Of a stretch of 64,000 nt of DNA, positions 48,498-58,612 are shown piece by piece. The notes beneath the pieces are model-generated. The model did not search any database. It was not told the origin of the DNA and was given only the letters and a program-made list of their open reading frames with translations. The position numbers and the translations under genes were made by a program. The stretch comes from Streptomyces sp. TSRI0281 (lineage in GTDB: Bacteria; Actinomycetota; Actinomycetes; Streptomycetales; Streptomycetaceae): the NCBI RefSeq assembly GCF_001905125.1, contig NZ_LWLE01000033.1, positions 431,234 through 495,233 of the forward strand. Reading direction: 5' to 3'. Numbering within the stretch: the stretch's first letter is position 1; every line of letters starts with the position of its first letter.

Positions 48498-48641
48498 TCA
48501 GTGCTCGCCGGAGTGCGGGTGGTCGCGTGTACGGCGGGCGGGGCCGGGGCCCTGGGCGAGGCGCGCGTGGCGGGCATGGCGGGAGTGGCGGTGAGCGTGG
48601 CGATGGGCCGGGTCCGCCCGCGAGGGGTGGGCCCGGCCCAT
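48498..48641 (-). CDS. possible 47-aa histidine/arginine-rich protein
   Basis: An ORF of 47 codons starting 17 nt after the TgpA stop codon and ending before the terminator at 48421-48464. It is rich in His and Arg (AHRHAHRHSRHARHARL) and about nine of ten third codon positions are G or C, like real genes here. No ribosome site is seen, so it would depend on read-through translation from the gene before. It could bind metal or nucleic acid; it could also be chance. Confidence 0.35.
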   Translation of the reverse strand: MGRAHPSRADPAHRHAHRHSRHARHARLAQGPGPARRTRDHPHSGEH

Positions 48642-48657
48642 CACTGGAGACCACGGA

Positions 48658-51078
48658 TCAGCCGTGCCGGCGCGACGGCCTCTGCGGTCGGCGGGTCCAG
48701 CGGCCACGCCCCGGACGGTTCGCCCAGCGGCGGGCGAGCTCCGCACGGCGCTCCGTGAGAGCCCACACCACCCGGACGGCCGAGCGGGGCGCGAGCGTCG
48801 CGCGGAGCCGTGCGGCGCGGCCCACGGAGGCCCGCAGAGCCGCCCGTACTGTGAGGGCGTCCTCGGTGAGACCGGAGGCCGGCCGGGGCTGCGGCGCGTA
48901 GAGCACCTGCTCCACGGCCCCCGCGACCCGGTGAACCGCGGCAGCCGCGGTGGAGTCGAGCCGTCCCAGCCGCACCACGCGCGCCGCGGCCTTGCGCGGG
49001 GTCAGTGACTCGTCCGGCACAATGCCGTGGTCCCATGCCGCATCGGTGATCTCCCGCCAGGCCGCCAGGACTCTGGCCCTGGCATCCGCGGGCGTACGCC
49101 CTCCGGACGAGCTCAGCCGCCGGGTCCGGGCACGGACCCGCCAGAGCAGCGGCAGCAGAGGCAGCATCAGCACCAGCAACGCGCCGAGAACGATCAGGGT
49201 CACCGTGCCGGCGGGGGTCCCCGGCCCGGTGGGGCCCACCGAGCCCGGCGCCGCAGAGGCACCGCACTCACCCTGGCGGCGCATCTGTGCCGGGCAGCTC
49301 TCCGAGGCGGACGGCGCGGCGCTCGGCGCGGCGGAGGCGCTCGTGGACGGCTGCACCGGGTTGGCCGCGTCGCCCGAGGGGGCGTCGGGCCGGGTGTACG
49401 CGGGGGTGGTGCCCCGCGTCGGTGTCGGCTCGAACCGGGTCCAGCCCACGCCCTCGAAGTACAGCTCGGGCCAGGCGTGCGCGTCCCGCAGCCCGACCGA
49501 GGACGCCCCGTTCGACTGGACGGTGCCCGGTGTGAAGCCCACCGCGACCCGGGCCGGGATGCCCAGCGTCCGGGCCATCGCGGCCATCGTGAACGAGAAG
49601 TGGACGCAGAAGCCCTGCTTGTCCTTGAGGAACCGGCCGATCGCCGCCGATCCGGTCCCCGAGGTGACCGTGGTGTCGTAGATGAAGCCGCCCGAGGAGG
49701 AGAACCAGTCCTGCAGTTTCACGGCCCGTTCGTAGTCGTTGGCCGAGCCCTGCGTGATCTTCCCGGCCGTCTCGGCCACCACGTCCGGCAGCGAGCCGGG
49801 CAGCCGGGTGTACTCCCGTGCCAGCGCCTCCGGCGGCGGGCCCGCCGCCGCGAGCTGTGCCGCGGTCGGTTCGACCACCAGGCTGCCGACCTCGTACCGC
49901 GCGCCACGCGTCGTCTGGCCGTCGTCGCCGACGAGGGTGCGGCCCTCGGGCTCGTACCGCCAGCGCCCGCCGGCCTTGACCTCGGTCACGGGGTAGGGGA
50001 GCGGCAGATAGGTCTGCTGGTACGAACGCGACGCCGCGATGTTCGTCCTGATCTCGGTCACGGCGACGTCCGGGCTCAGCCCGGTGGGATCGGGGAGGCG
50101 CTCGGGCACATCCTTGAGCCGACGGGTCGAGGACCGCCACTCGCTTCCGTTGAACTGGTCCAGGGCCAGGATCCGCAGATAGAGGTCCTGAGGGTTCCCG
50201 GAGTTGGTGCGATACGTCATCACCTCCCGGTTCTCCGGCTGATTGAGGTTGTTCTGCAGCGAGACCAGCGGATTCACCGCGGAGATGGTGCCGCCGCCGC
50301 TGCCCTTGCCGTTCCCGTTGCCCGTACCGCCCAGCAGACCGCCGTCGAGAGCGGGCAGGGCCGCGGGGACGACCAGGGCGATACCCAGTGCCATGGCGCC
50401 GATGCGCCGCCCGGTGCGGACCGGGGCCGTCGCCCCGCTGCCGGAACCGACGAGCCCGGCCAGACCGTCCGAGGACCGGGCGACGCCGCCGAAGACCCGC
50501 CCCCACTGGGACAGCCGGTCGCGGCCCTCGGCCAGCAGGAGCAGCAGATAGCCGCAGGCGGCGAGCAGGAACCACAGCCAGCCCGCTCCGCCGTCGGCCA
50601 GCCCGGCGGCGACCGAGTACAGCGCGAGCAGCGGCAGCCCGGCCGGTGCCGCGCTGCGGAAGGTCACCGCGAGGGCGTCCACCGCGAGCCCGATCAGCAG
50701 CACACCGCCGATCAGCAGCAGCCGGATGCCGTCCGTCGCCGGTGCTGGAATGGAGTACGTACCGACATCGTCGGCGCCCGCCGCGAGCAGTGCCCCGAGC
50801 CGCTCGACCGCCTCCGGTCCGGGCAGGACACCGAAGAGTGCGTGGTCCCTGGCGAACACCACGGTCAGCACCAACAGCGTGACCAGCGCCTGAGCGGCCA
50901 CGGTCAGCGACCTGGCCGGCGTCACCCGGCGGACGAGCGCGCCCGCCCCGCCCTGGATCGCGAGCAGGACCACTGCCTGCAACAGCCACCCCGCCGACTC
51001 CACCAGTGGCAGCAGAGCGCCCGCCGCCATCAGCGTCGCCGCGAAGGCGCACAGCGCCAGCCGGGTCCGCCCGCTCAT
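48658..51078 (-). CDS. TgpA-like membrane transglutaminase
   Basis: An 806-residue membrane protein. Residues 1-230 hold about eight membrane helices, then an extracytoplasmic region with a transglutaminase-like domain: Cys491 in QGFCVHFSFTMAAMAR, the histidine in RDAHAWPELYFEG and the acid in FEPTPTRG. A Pro/Ser/Ala-rich stretch leads to a last helix (VTLIVLGALLVLMLPLLPLLWRV) and a cytosolic tail. It is the third gene of a MoxR-DUF58-TgpA operon; its ATG overlaps the DUF58 stop (ATGA), with GGGGGG upstream. Similar triads are conserved in many bacteria; the function is unclear, perhaps envelope protein processing. Confidence 0.9.
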   Translation of the reverse strand: MSGRTRLALCAFAATLMAAGALLPLVESAGWLLQAVVLLAIQGGAGALVRRVTPARSLTVAAQALVTLLVLTVVFARDHALFGVLPGPEAVERLGALLAAGADDVGTYSIPAPATDGIRLLLIGGVLLIGLAVDALAVTFRSAAPAGLPLLALYSVAAGLADGGAGWLWFLLAACGYLLLLLAEGRDRLSQWGRVFGGVARSSDGLAGLVGSGSGATAPVRTGRRIGAMALGIALVVPAALPALDGGLLGGTGNGNGKGSGGGTISAVNPLVSLQNNLNQPENREVMTYRTNSGNPQDLYLRILALDQFNGSEWRSSTRRLKDVPERLPDPTGLSPDVAVTEIRTNIAASRSYQQTYLPLPYPVTEVKAGGRWRYEPEGRTLVGDDGQTTRGARYEVGSLVVEPTAAQLAAAGPPPEALAREYTRLPGSLPDVVAETAGKITQGSANDYERAVKLQDWFSSSGGFIYDTTVTSGTGSAAIGRFLKDKQGFCVHFSFTMAAMARTLGIPARVAVGFTPGTVQSNGASSVGLRDAHAWPELYFEGVGWTRFEPTPTRGTTPAYTRPDAPSGDAANPVQPSTSASAAPSAAPSASESCPAQMRRQGECGASAAPGSVGPTGPGTPAGTVTLIVLGALLVLMLPLLPLLWRVRARTRRLSSSGGRTPADARARVLAAWREITDAAWDHGIVPDESLTPRKAAARVVRLGRLDSTAAAAVHRVAGAVEQVLYAPQPRPASGLTEDALTVRAALRASVGRAARLRATLAPRSAVRVVWALTERRAELARRWANRPGRGRWTRRPQRPSRRHG

Positions 51079-52447
51079 GACCATCCCCCCGAAAAACCTG
51101 TCGAACCGCCGCTCCCGGCGCTCTGGGCGCCGTCGGGCAGCTGACCCGCCTGCTGCCACAGCCGGGCGAGTTCCGCCCCGGCGGGCACCGGCACCGCGAT
51201 CCAGCCCGCCTCGCGCAGCAGCCGCAGCCGCTTGTCGGCGGCGCCCGCGCCCCGCTCGTCCCCGCCGTGCACCCAGTCCCCGCTGTCCAGGACGAAGGCG
51301 ACGGCCGCGCCGCTGCGCTGCCGCATCCGGGCCGCCACCGCCGTCTGCTCCTCGTCGAGATCGCCGAAGAAGGCGATCAGCAGTCCTTCGTCACCGCCGC
51401 GCAGCACGTCGTAGGCACGCGACAGGCCACCGCCGTCGGACTGGTCGACGACCGCGAGGGTGTCCAGCATCAGGCCGGCCGAGTCCGCGGACGCCTGGGT
51501 CGAACCGGCGAACCCGTCGGAGCCTTCACCCGGCACCGAATCCCCGTTGTCCGTCAGCAGCCGTACCGCGAAGCCGCGCTCCAGCATGTGCACCAGCGCG
51601 GACGCCGCGCCCGACACCGCCCACTCGAAGGCCGAGTCGGGCCCGGCCCCCTGATAGCCGATCTGCCGGGTGTCCAGCAGCACCGTGCACCGGGCCCGCC
51701 GCGGCTGTTCCTCGCGCCGCACCATCAGCTCGCCGTAGCGCGCCGTGGAACGCCAGTGCACCCGGCGCAGATCGTCGCCGTGCCGGTAGCCGCGCGGGAT
51801 GACATCGTCCTCACCGGCCAGGGCCAGCGAGCGCTGCCGTCCGTCGCCGTACCCCGACGCCTCGCCCGCGAGCCGCAGCGTGGGCAGGGGTTCGGTACGC
51901 GGGATCACGATCAGGGTGTCGTACGCACTGAACGAGCGGGTCAGCTCGCACATGCCGAAGGGGTCGCTGAGCCGCAGTTGCAGCGGGCCCAGCGGGTAGC
52001 GCCCGCGCAGGTCGGACCTGACCTTGTAGGACACCTCGCGCCGGCCGCCCGCCTCCACCCGGTCCAGTACGAAACGGGGGCGCGGCCCCAGCACGTACGG
52101 CACCCGGTCCTGGAGCATCAGGAGCCCGGTGGGCAGCCCGGACACGTTGTCCATCCGCAGATGCACCCGCGCCTCGGAACCGGCGGGCACCCGCGACGGC
52201 GACAGCCGCCGGCTGCCCGCGACCCGGTAGCGGGTGCGGTAGAGGACCGTCACACACAGCAGCGGCAGTACGGCGAGCAGCAGCCCGACCCGCAGCAGGT
52301 CGCCCTGGCCGAGCACATAGGCGCAGACCGCGGCGGCCACACCGGCGGCGAGGAAGGACCGTCCCCGGGTGGTCAGCCCGCCCAGGGCCGCCCGCAGACC
52401 GCCCTTGTCGTCGCCGTCCTCCACGGCACCGGGCTCCCCGGCCGCCA

Positions 52448-52451
<4 letters not shown>
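51075..52451 (-). CDS. DUF58 (von Willebrand-like) protein
   Basis: A 458-residue protein. Two membrane helices near residues 33-75 (FLAAGVAAAVCAYVLG and GLLLAVLPLLCVTVLY) are followed by a DUF58 domain with the hallmark DDLRRVHWRSTARYGELMVRREE near residue 240, and a vWA-like fold with CTVLLDTRQIGY. DUF58 proteins act with MoxR ATPases. GTG 52451 overlaps the MoxR stop (GTGA). Confidence 0.9.
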
Positions 52452-53500
<1,049 letters not shown>

Positions 53501-53720
53501 CCGGCCCTCCTCGGCCCTTTGTGCATGGGCCGGCGCGCGCTTCCGCCCCGGCCCACCCCGAAATTCGGACACCGCGCCGGAGGACCCGGGGAGATGTCAC
53601 CCCCGCATTCTTGTTGCCGTTACCGCTTCGTGTCACTCGCCTGTGGATAAGTGGGTGCGATATGTCGGCTGTTGCCGGGGTTTCGGTGTCCTGATGCCGC
53701 CGGAGGAGGGGTGGGGCGGG

Positions 53721-54284
53721 TCAGGAAGCGGGAAGGATCTCGCGCAGCAGGCCGGTGGTGACGTCGAAGACGAAGCCGCGGATGTCGTCGGTGTGCAGGA
53801 GGAACGGCGACGTGCGTACGCGCTGCATCGACTGGCGTACGTCCTGGTCGGCGTCCGAGTAGGCCTCCACCGCCCAGACCGGCCGCTGGCCGACCTCGTG
53901 CTCCAGCTCCTGCCGGAAGTCCTCGGTGAGCGATTCCAGGCCGCAGTTGGTGTGGTGGATGAGTATGACGCTGCGGGTGCCGAGTGCCCGCTGGCTGATG
54001 GTGAGCGAGCGGATCACGTCGTCGGTGACCACGCCGCCCGCGTTGCGGATGGTGTGGCAGTCGCCGAGTTCGAGGCCGAGCGCGTCGTGCAGGTCGAGGC
54101 GGGCGTCCATGCAGGCGACCACGGCGACGTGCAGCACCGGCCGTGCGTCCATGCCCGGGTCGCTGAACTCGTCCGCGTACCGGGCGTTCGCCTCGACCAG
54201 GCGGTCGGTGACCGTGCTGCCGGGACTGGCCGTGCCCGGGGCGGTCGTCACGGGTTCGGCGGGGGAGTGCGCGGAAGTCGACAT
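53721..54284 (-). CDS. beta-class carbonic anhydrase
   Basis: A 187-residue zinc enzyme that interconverts CO2 and bicarbonate. Zinc ligands Cys58 (ACMDARLD, with the Asp60-Arg62 dyad), His111 and Cys114 (IHHTNCG) are present, and the block HTIRNAGGVVTDD is typical. The first 22 residues are a Ser/Thr/Pro/Ala-rich extension. ATG 54284 has a -10 box 7 nt upstream and no ribosome site, so it looks leaderless. Confidence 0.92.
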   Translation of the reverse strand: MSTSAHSPAEPVTTAPGTASPGSTVTDRLVEANARYADEFSDPGMDARPVLHVAVVACMDARLDLHDALGLELGDCHTIRNAGGVVTDDVIRSLTISQRALGTRSVILIHHTNCGLESLTEDFRQELEHEVGQRPVWAVEAYSDADQDVRQSMQRVRTSPFLLHTDDIRGFVFDVTTGLLREILPAS

Positions 54285-54709
54285 GAAGATGACGTTAGCC
54301 TTCCCAGCTGGACGAAGCCTGCTGTGAGAGTGGACAAAGAACGTCAACGAGGCTTGTTGTGAGGTAACCCACAAGCCTCATGGAGATGCGCCCGGTCGGG
54401 TGAGCTCCGGGGTGTGCGGGCGGCGGGCCGACGCGCTGCCCGGTTCGTTGATCGGGAATCGATCGAATGGCAGGGTGGACTAAAGTGACGCGAAGTTACC
54501 GACACACCCCGCACATATCGCGCATTCCATAGATATAGATGTCGTACGTTCCGTTTTCCCCCGTGCTGTGCGGTGTTACGTGCGGCCCGGCCCTCTCCCG
54601 CTCTCGGTCGGCCGACGCCCCTTCCCCGGCGCCGGCGGACCTCCCCTTCAGGGCGGGCGGGGACCAGGACGCACGCGCTGCCGCACGGGACTGAGCCTGA
54701 GAGGGCGCT
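54285..54709. promoter_or_regulatory. regulatory region between the carbonic anhydrase and rsmH
   Basis: A 425-nt divergent region. For the anhydrase, ACGTTA at 54292-54297 (TAACGT on the minus strand) ends 7 nt before its ATG. Around 54349-54379 a hairpin with 9-bp arms (GAGGCTTGT and ACAAGCCTC) holds GTAACC in its loop. Toward rsmH, TAAAGT at 54481-54486 and the AT-rich CATAGATATAGATG at 54528-54541 are possible -10 regions, giving a long leader of roughly 170-220 nt. There is no mraZ gene here. Confidence 0.55.
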
Positions 54710-55675
54710 TTGAGCCAGACCCGACATGTCCCGGTGATGCTCCAGCGGTGTCTGGACCTGTTGGCCCCGGCTCTGGAAGCCCCGAGCACCGGGGCGCCGG
54801 TGGTCGTCGACTGCACCCTCGGCCTCGGTGGCCACAGCGAGGCCCTGCTCTCGGCCTTCCCCACCGCCCGGCTGATCGCCCTGGACCGGGACAAGGAAGC
54901 GCTGCGGCTCTCGGGCGAACGGCTCGCCCCGTACGGCGACCGGGCCACTCTGGTGCACGCCGTCTACGACGAGCTTCCCGAGGTGCTCGCCCGGCTGGGC
55001 ATCCCCAAGGTCCAGGGCATCCTGTTCGACCTCGGCGTCTCCTCCATGCAGTTGGACGAGGCCGACCGCGGGTTCGCGTACGCCCAGGACGCCCCGCTCG
55101 ACATGCGCATGGACCAGACGACCGGCATCGGCGCCGCCGAGGTGCTCAACACCTACCCGCCGGGCGAACTCGTCCGGATCCTGCGCGCGTACGGCGAGGA
55201 GAAGCAGGCCAAGCGGATCGTCTCCGCCGTTGTGCGCGAGCGCGAGAAGGAGCCGTTCAGCAACAGCGCCAGGCTCGTCGAGCTGATCCGCGACTCCCTG
55301 CCGCAGGCCGCCAAGCGCACCGGGGGAAACCCGGCCAAGCGCACCTTCCAGGCCCTGCGCATCGAGGTCAACGGCGAACTCACCGTCCTGGAGCGGGCCA
55401 TTCCGGCCGCCGTACGGAGTCTCGCGGTCGGTGGCCGCATCGCCGTCCTGTCCTACCACTCGCTGGAGGACCGGCTGGTCAAGCAGGTCTTCGCGGCGGG
55501 CGCCGCCAATACGGCGCCCCCCGGGCTGCCCGTCGTCCCCGAGCGCTACCAGCCCCGGCTGAAGCTGCTCACCCGAGGCGCGGAGCTGCCCACCGAGGAG
55601 GAGGTCGCCGAGAACCGGCGCGCCGCCCCCGCCCGGCTGCGCGGTGCCCAGCGCATCCGCGAGGAGGAGCGATGA
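54710..55675 (+). CDS. rsmH: 16S rRNA (cytosine(1402)-N4)-methyltransferase
   Basis: A 321-residue methyltransferase (formerly MraW) that N4-methylates C1402 of 16S rRNA. It opens HVPVMLQRCLDLL, the SAM motif is VDCTLGLGGHSEALL and the catalytic-site block is LFDLGVSSMQLDEADRGFAY; NPAKRTFQALRIEVN near the end is the family signature. The start is TTG 54710 after GAGGG. First gene of the division and cell wall cluster; its stop overlaps a small ORF (ATGA). Confidence 0.95.
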   Translation: MSQTRHVPVMLQRCLDLLAPALEAPSTGAPVVVDCTLGLGGHSEALLSAFPTARLIALDRDKEALRLSGERLAPYGDRATLVHAVYDELPEVLARLGIPKVQGILFDLGVSSMQLDEADRGFAYAQDAPLDMRMDQTTGIGAAEVLNTYPPGELVRILRAYGEEKQAKRIVSAVVREREKEPFSNSARLVELIRDSLPQAAKRTGGNPAKRTFQALRIEVNGELTVLERAIPAAVRSLAVGGRIAVLSYHSLEDRLVKQVFAAGAANTAPPGLPVVPERYQPRLKLLTRGAELPTEEEVAENRRAAPARLRGAQRIREEER

Positions 55676-55776
55676 ACGCTCCCGGAGCGTCGGAGGCGGC
55701 CACCGGTGCCGTGACCGGCCGGACGTCCGAGGCGGTGACCGGCGTGGCGGCCGAGGCGGCAGGGGTGATGCGGTGA
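55672..55776 (+). CDS. 34-aa ORF coupled between rsmH and ftsL
   Basis: A 34-codon ORF whose ATG overlaps the rsmH stop (ATGA) and whose TGA overlaps the ftsL start GTG. AGGAGGAG lies just upstream of the ATG at 55661-55670, a strong ribosome site. The peptide is Ala/Gly/Thr/Glu-rich with the repeat EAATGAVTG / EAVTGVAAEAAG and has no membrane segment. Its likely role is to carry ribosomes from rsmH to ftsL; a product function is unproven. Confidence 0.6.
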   Translation: MNAPGASEAATGAVTGRTSEAVTGVAAEAAGVMR

Positions 55777-56417
55777 GCAAGTCGGCCGCGCAGTTGAAAG
55801 GGCGGGCCGGACGGCTCGCCCGGCTGATGCCGTCGGGGCCCAGCAACGCGGCCCGCACCCCCTTCGTCCTGCTGGTCGTCCTGCTCCTGGGCGGCGGGCT
55901 CATCGGCCTTCTCCTGCTGAACTCCGCACTGAACGAAGGATCGTTCAGGCTGAGCGAGCTCAAGAAGGAGACCACCGAGCTCACGGACGAGCAGCAGGCC
56001 CTCCAGCGTGACGTCGACGGATACTCCCAGCCCGACGCGCTGGAGCGCCGCGCCCGGGAACTCGGCATGGTGCCCGGCGGCAGCCCCGCCTTCCTCGACC
56101 CGGACGGTACGGTCCGCGGGGTGCCCGCGGAGATCACCGCCGAGCCGTCCCCCACCCCGGAGCCGGAGCCCGGGACCAGCGAGCCCACCGTCCCGGCCGC
56201 CCCCTCGGACGGCACGTCACCGGACGCCACGCCCACACCCGACGCCTCCGAGCAGGCCGCCGGTCCCACGCCCGCCGCCCCCGAAGCCCCCGAGGGCCGG
56301 GCGAGCGGCGCCGCCGGAACAACCCGCGAGGCGCCCGCCGGGCCCGCCGACCCCGCAGCAGATACCGTGCCGCCGCGCACCGCGGCGACCCCGCCCACGA
56401 CGAGCCCCGGCAGGTGA
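55773..56417 (+). CDS. ftsL: cell division protein FtsL with long Pro-rich tail
   Basis: A 214-residue bitopic membrane protein. A basic cytosolic N-terminus of about 30 residues, one membrane helix (FVLLVVLLLGGGLIGLLLL), a short leucine-zipper-like coiled coil (LSELKKETTELTDEQQALQ) and LERRARELGMV are the FtsL/DivIC features. The last 90 residues are a Pro/Ala/Thr/Glu-rich disordered tail outside the membrane. FtsL forms a complex with DivIC and FtsQ and activates the septal synthase. GTG 55773 is set by the overlap with the 34-aa ORF. Confidence 0.9.
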   Translation: MSKSAAQLKGRAGRLARLMPSGPSNAARTPFVLLVVLLLGGGLIGLLLLNSALNEGSFRLSELKKETTELTDEQQALQRDVDGYSQPDALERRARELGMVPGGSPAFLDPDGTVRGVPAEITAEPSPTPEPEPGTSEPTVPAAPSDGTSPDATPTPDASEQAAGPTPAAPEAPEGRASGAAGTTREAPAGPADPAADTVPPRTAATPPTTSPGR

Positions 56418-56421
56418 CGCA

Positions 56422-58428
56422 GTGCCGCCCAAGGAACCGCCGCGCCGCCGCGTACCCGGCCCCACGCGCCCGCGCAGCAACGGAGCGGGCGGCTCCGGCC
56501 GCCCCCGGTCCACCGTGCGTCCCGAGGCCGGACGCCCGCGCCCCGCTCCCAGGCGGCCGGGCACCAAGGCCGCTCGTAACCGCGCCCGGCGCACGCTGCG
56601 TCTGGGCAGTCCCCGCCCCCGGCTGCGCCTGGTCGGCCTCGGCCTGACGGTCGTCATGCTGGTCTTCGTGGCCCGGCTGCTCCAGGTCCAGGCCGTCGAC
56701 GCCAGTGCGTACGCGGCCAAGGCCGACGAGAACCGCTACCTGGAGTACACGGTGGCCGCCGAGCGCGGCGAGATCACCGACCGCAGGGGCATCGCCCTGG
56801 CCACCAGCGTGGACGCGCACGACATCACCGCCGACCCCAAGATGTTCACGCCCGAGGACAGCAAGGCCGCCGACGCGCCGCAGCAGGCGGCGGCCCTCCT
56901 CGCGCCCATCCTCGGCAAGGACGTCGAGGAGCTGACCAAGAAGCTGTCGACGCCCAAGAGCCGCTACACCGTCCTGGCCCGGCGGCAGACCCCGCAGGTC
57001 TGGAAGCAGATCAAGGACCTCAAGTCCGTCTTCGCGGAGAAGGCCGCCAAGGACAAGGCCGACGGCGGCCCGGGGGCCAACGTGCTCGCCGGTGTCCTCC
57101 AGGAGCCGACCACCAAGCGGGTCTACCCCAACGGCGACCTCGCCGCCGGGATACTGGGATTCGTCAGCGCCGACGGCAAGGGCGGCGGCGGACTCGAATC
57201 GCAGCTGAACAAACAGCTCGCGGGCGAGGACGGCACGATCAGGTACGCCCAGTCCGGCGGGCGCAGGGTGCCCACCGCGGGCGCCCGGGAGATCCCGGCC
57301 GTGTCCGGCTCCGACATCGAGCTGACCATCGACCGGGACATCCAGTGGGCCGCCCAGCGGGCCATCGCCGACCAGGTCAGGAAGTCCAAGGCCGACCGCG
57401 GCTATGTCATCGTGCAGAACACGAAGACCGGCGAACTGCTGGCCATGGCCAACGCCCCCGGCTACGACCCGAACGACCTCTCGCAGGTCAACGGGGCCGC
57501 CCTGGGCAACGCGGCCCTCCAGGACGTGTACGAACCCGGCTCCACCAGCAAGGTCATGTCCATGGCCGCAGTGCTGGAGGAGGGTGCCGCCACGCCCGGC
57601 ACGCACGTCACCGTGCCCAACCGGCTGCACCGCGGCGACCGGCTCTTCAAGGACGACATCGACCACCCCACCTGGTACCTGACGCTCAACGGCGTACTGG
57701 CCAAGTCCAGCAACATCGGCACCATCCTGGCCACCGGACAGCTCGGCAGGACCCAGGCCGAGTCCAACAAGGTCCTGCACTCCTACCTGCGCAAGTTCGG
57801 GCTCGGCAGCAAGACCGGGCTCGACTACCCCGGCGAGTCGCCCGGCATCCTGGCCGAGCCGCAGGACTGGTCGACCTCGCAGCAGTACACGATCCCGTTC
57901 GGCCAGGGGCTCTCGCTCAACGCCGTACAGGCCGCGTCGGTCTACTCCACGATCGCGAACGACGGGGTCCGGGTCGCCCCCAGCCTCGTACGCGGCACCA
58001 AGGGCTCCGACGGCCGCTACACCGCGGCCCCGGACCCCGGGCGGAGCCGGGTGGTCAGCACGAAGACCGCCAAGACGCTGGCGTCCATGCTGGAGTCCGT
58101 CGTCGGCGACGAGGAAGGTACCGGGACCAAGGCCAAGATCCCCGGCTACCGGGTCGCGGGCAAGACCGGTACGGCCAACCGCGTCGACCCGGTACGCGGC
58201 GTCTACAAGGGCTACACGGCCTCCTTCGCGGGATTCGCGCCCGCCGACAATCCGCAGATCACCGTCTACTGCGCGATCCAGAACCCGACCAGTGGCAGCT
58301 ACTTCGGCGGCCAGATCTGCGGACCGATCTACAAGCAGGTCATGGAGTTCGCGCTGAAGACGCTCCAGACCCCACCGTCCGGCAGCGAGCCCCCCCGGCT
58401 GCCGGTGTCCTTCAAGCCCGGCGAGTGA
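56422..58428 (+). CDS. ftsI: septal peptidoglycan transpeptidase FtsI (PBP3)
   Basis: A 668-residue class B penicillin-binding protein. A long basic Pro/Arg-rich cytosolic stretch of about 60 residues precedes the membrane helix (LVGLGLTVVMLVFVARLL), then the dimerisation domain (ENRYLEYTVAAERGEITDRRG) and the transpeptidase with Ser374 in GSTSKVMS, the SSN motif in AKSSNIG and Lys581 in AGKTGTAN. It crosslinks peptidoglycan at sporulation septa. GTG 56422 lies 4 nt after the ftsL stop. Confidence 0.95.
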   Translation: MPPKEPPRRRVPGPTRPRSNGAGGSGRPRSTVRPEAGRPRPAPRRPGTKAARNRARRTLRLGSPRPRLRLVGLGLTVVMLVFVARLLQVQAVDASAYAAKADENRYLEYTVAAERGEITDRRGIALATSVDAHDITADPKMFTPEDSKAADAPQQAAALLAPILGKDVEELTKKLSTPKSRYTVLARRQTPQVWKQIKDLKSVFAEKAAKDKADGGPGANVLAGVLQEPTTKRVYPNGDLAAGILGFVSADGKGGGGLESQLNKQLAGEDGTIRYAQSGGRRVPTAGAREIPAVSGSDIELTIDRDIQWAAQRAIADQVRKSKADRGYVIVQNTKTGELLAMANAPGYDPNDLSQVNGAALGNAALQDVYEPGSTSKVMSMAAVLEEGAATPGTHVTVPNRLHRGDRLFKDDIDHPTWYLTLNGVLAKSSNIGTILATGQLGRTQAESNKVLHSYLRKFGLGSKTGLDYPGESPGILAEPQDWSTSQQYTIPFGQGLSLNAVQAASVYSTIANDGVRVAPSLVRGTKGSDGRYTAAPDPGRSRVVSTKTAKTLASMLESVVGDEEGTGTKAKIPGYRVAGKTGTANRVDPVRGVYKGYTASFAGFAPADNPQITVYCAIQNPTSGSYFGGQICGPIYKQVMEFALKTLQTPPSGSEPPRLPVSFKPGE

Positions 58429-58554
58429 CAAGGGGGTGCGCGAGCACGCCCCGAGGGAAGCCCCAGTGACAACCATCACCCCCGATCCCGGGAACCGGAA
58501 CGAGAACTACCGCAACCCGGGTCCCTCGCTTCGCGAGAGGCCGGGTCAGCCCGG

Positions 58555-58560
58555 TACGCT
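58555..58560 (+). promoter_or_regulatory. -10 box upstream of murE
   Basis: TACGCT ends 7 nt before GTG 58568. It either makes a leaderless murE mRNA from that GTG or a 45-nt leader for GTG 58613, whose AAGGA site is at 58601-58605. Confidence 0.45.
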
Positions 58561-58612
58561 CACCGCCGTGCCCCACGCTGATCAGTCCCAAACCACCCAG
58601 AAGGACGCGCCT

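Noticed and set aside
53642..53650. TGTGGATAA, a perfect DnaA box on the reverse strand
   Set aside because: A single box with no cluster and no origin genes nearby; replication function is unlikely.
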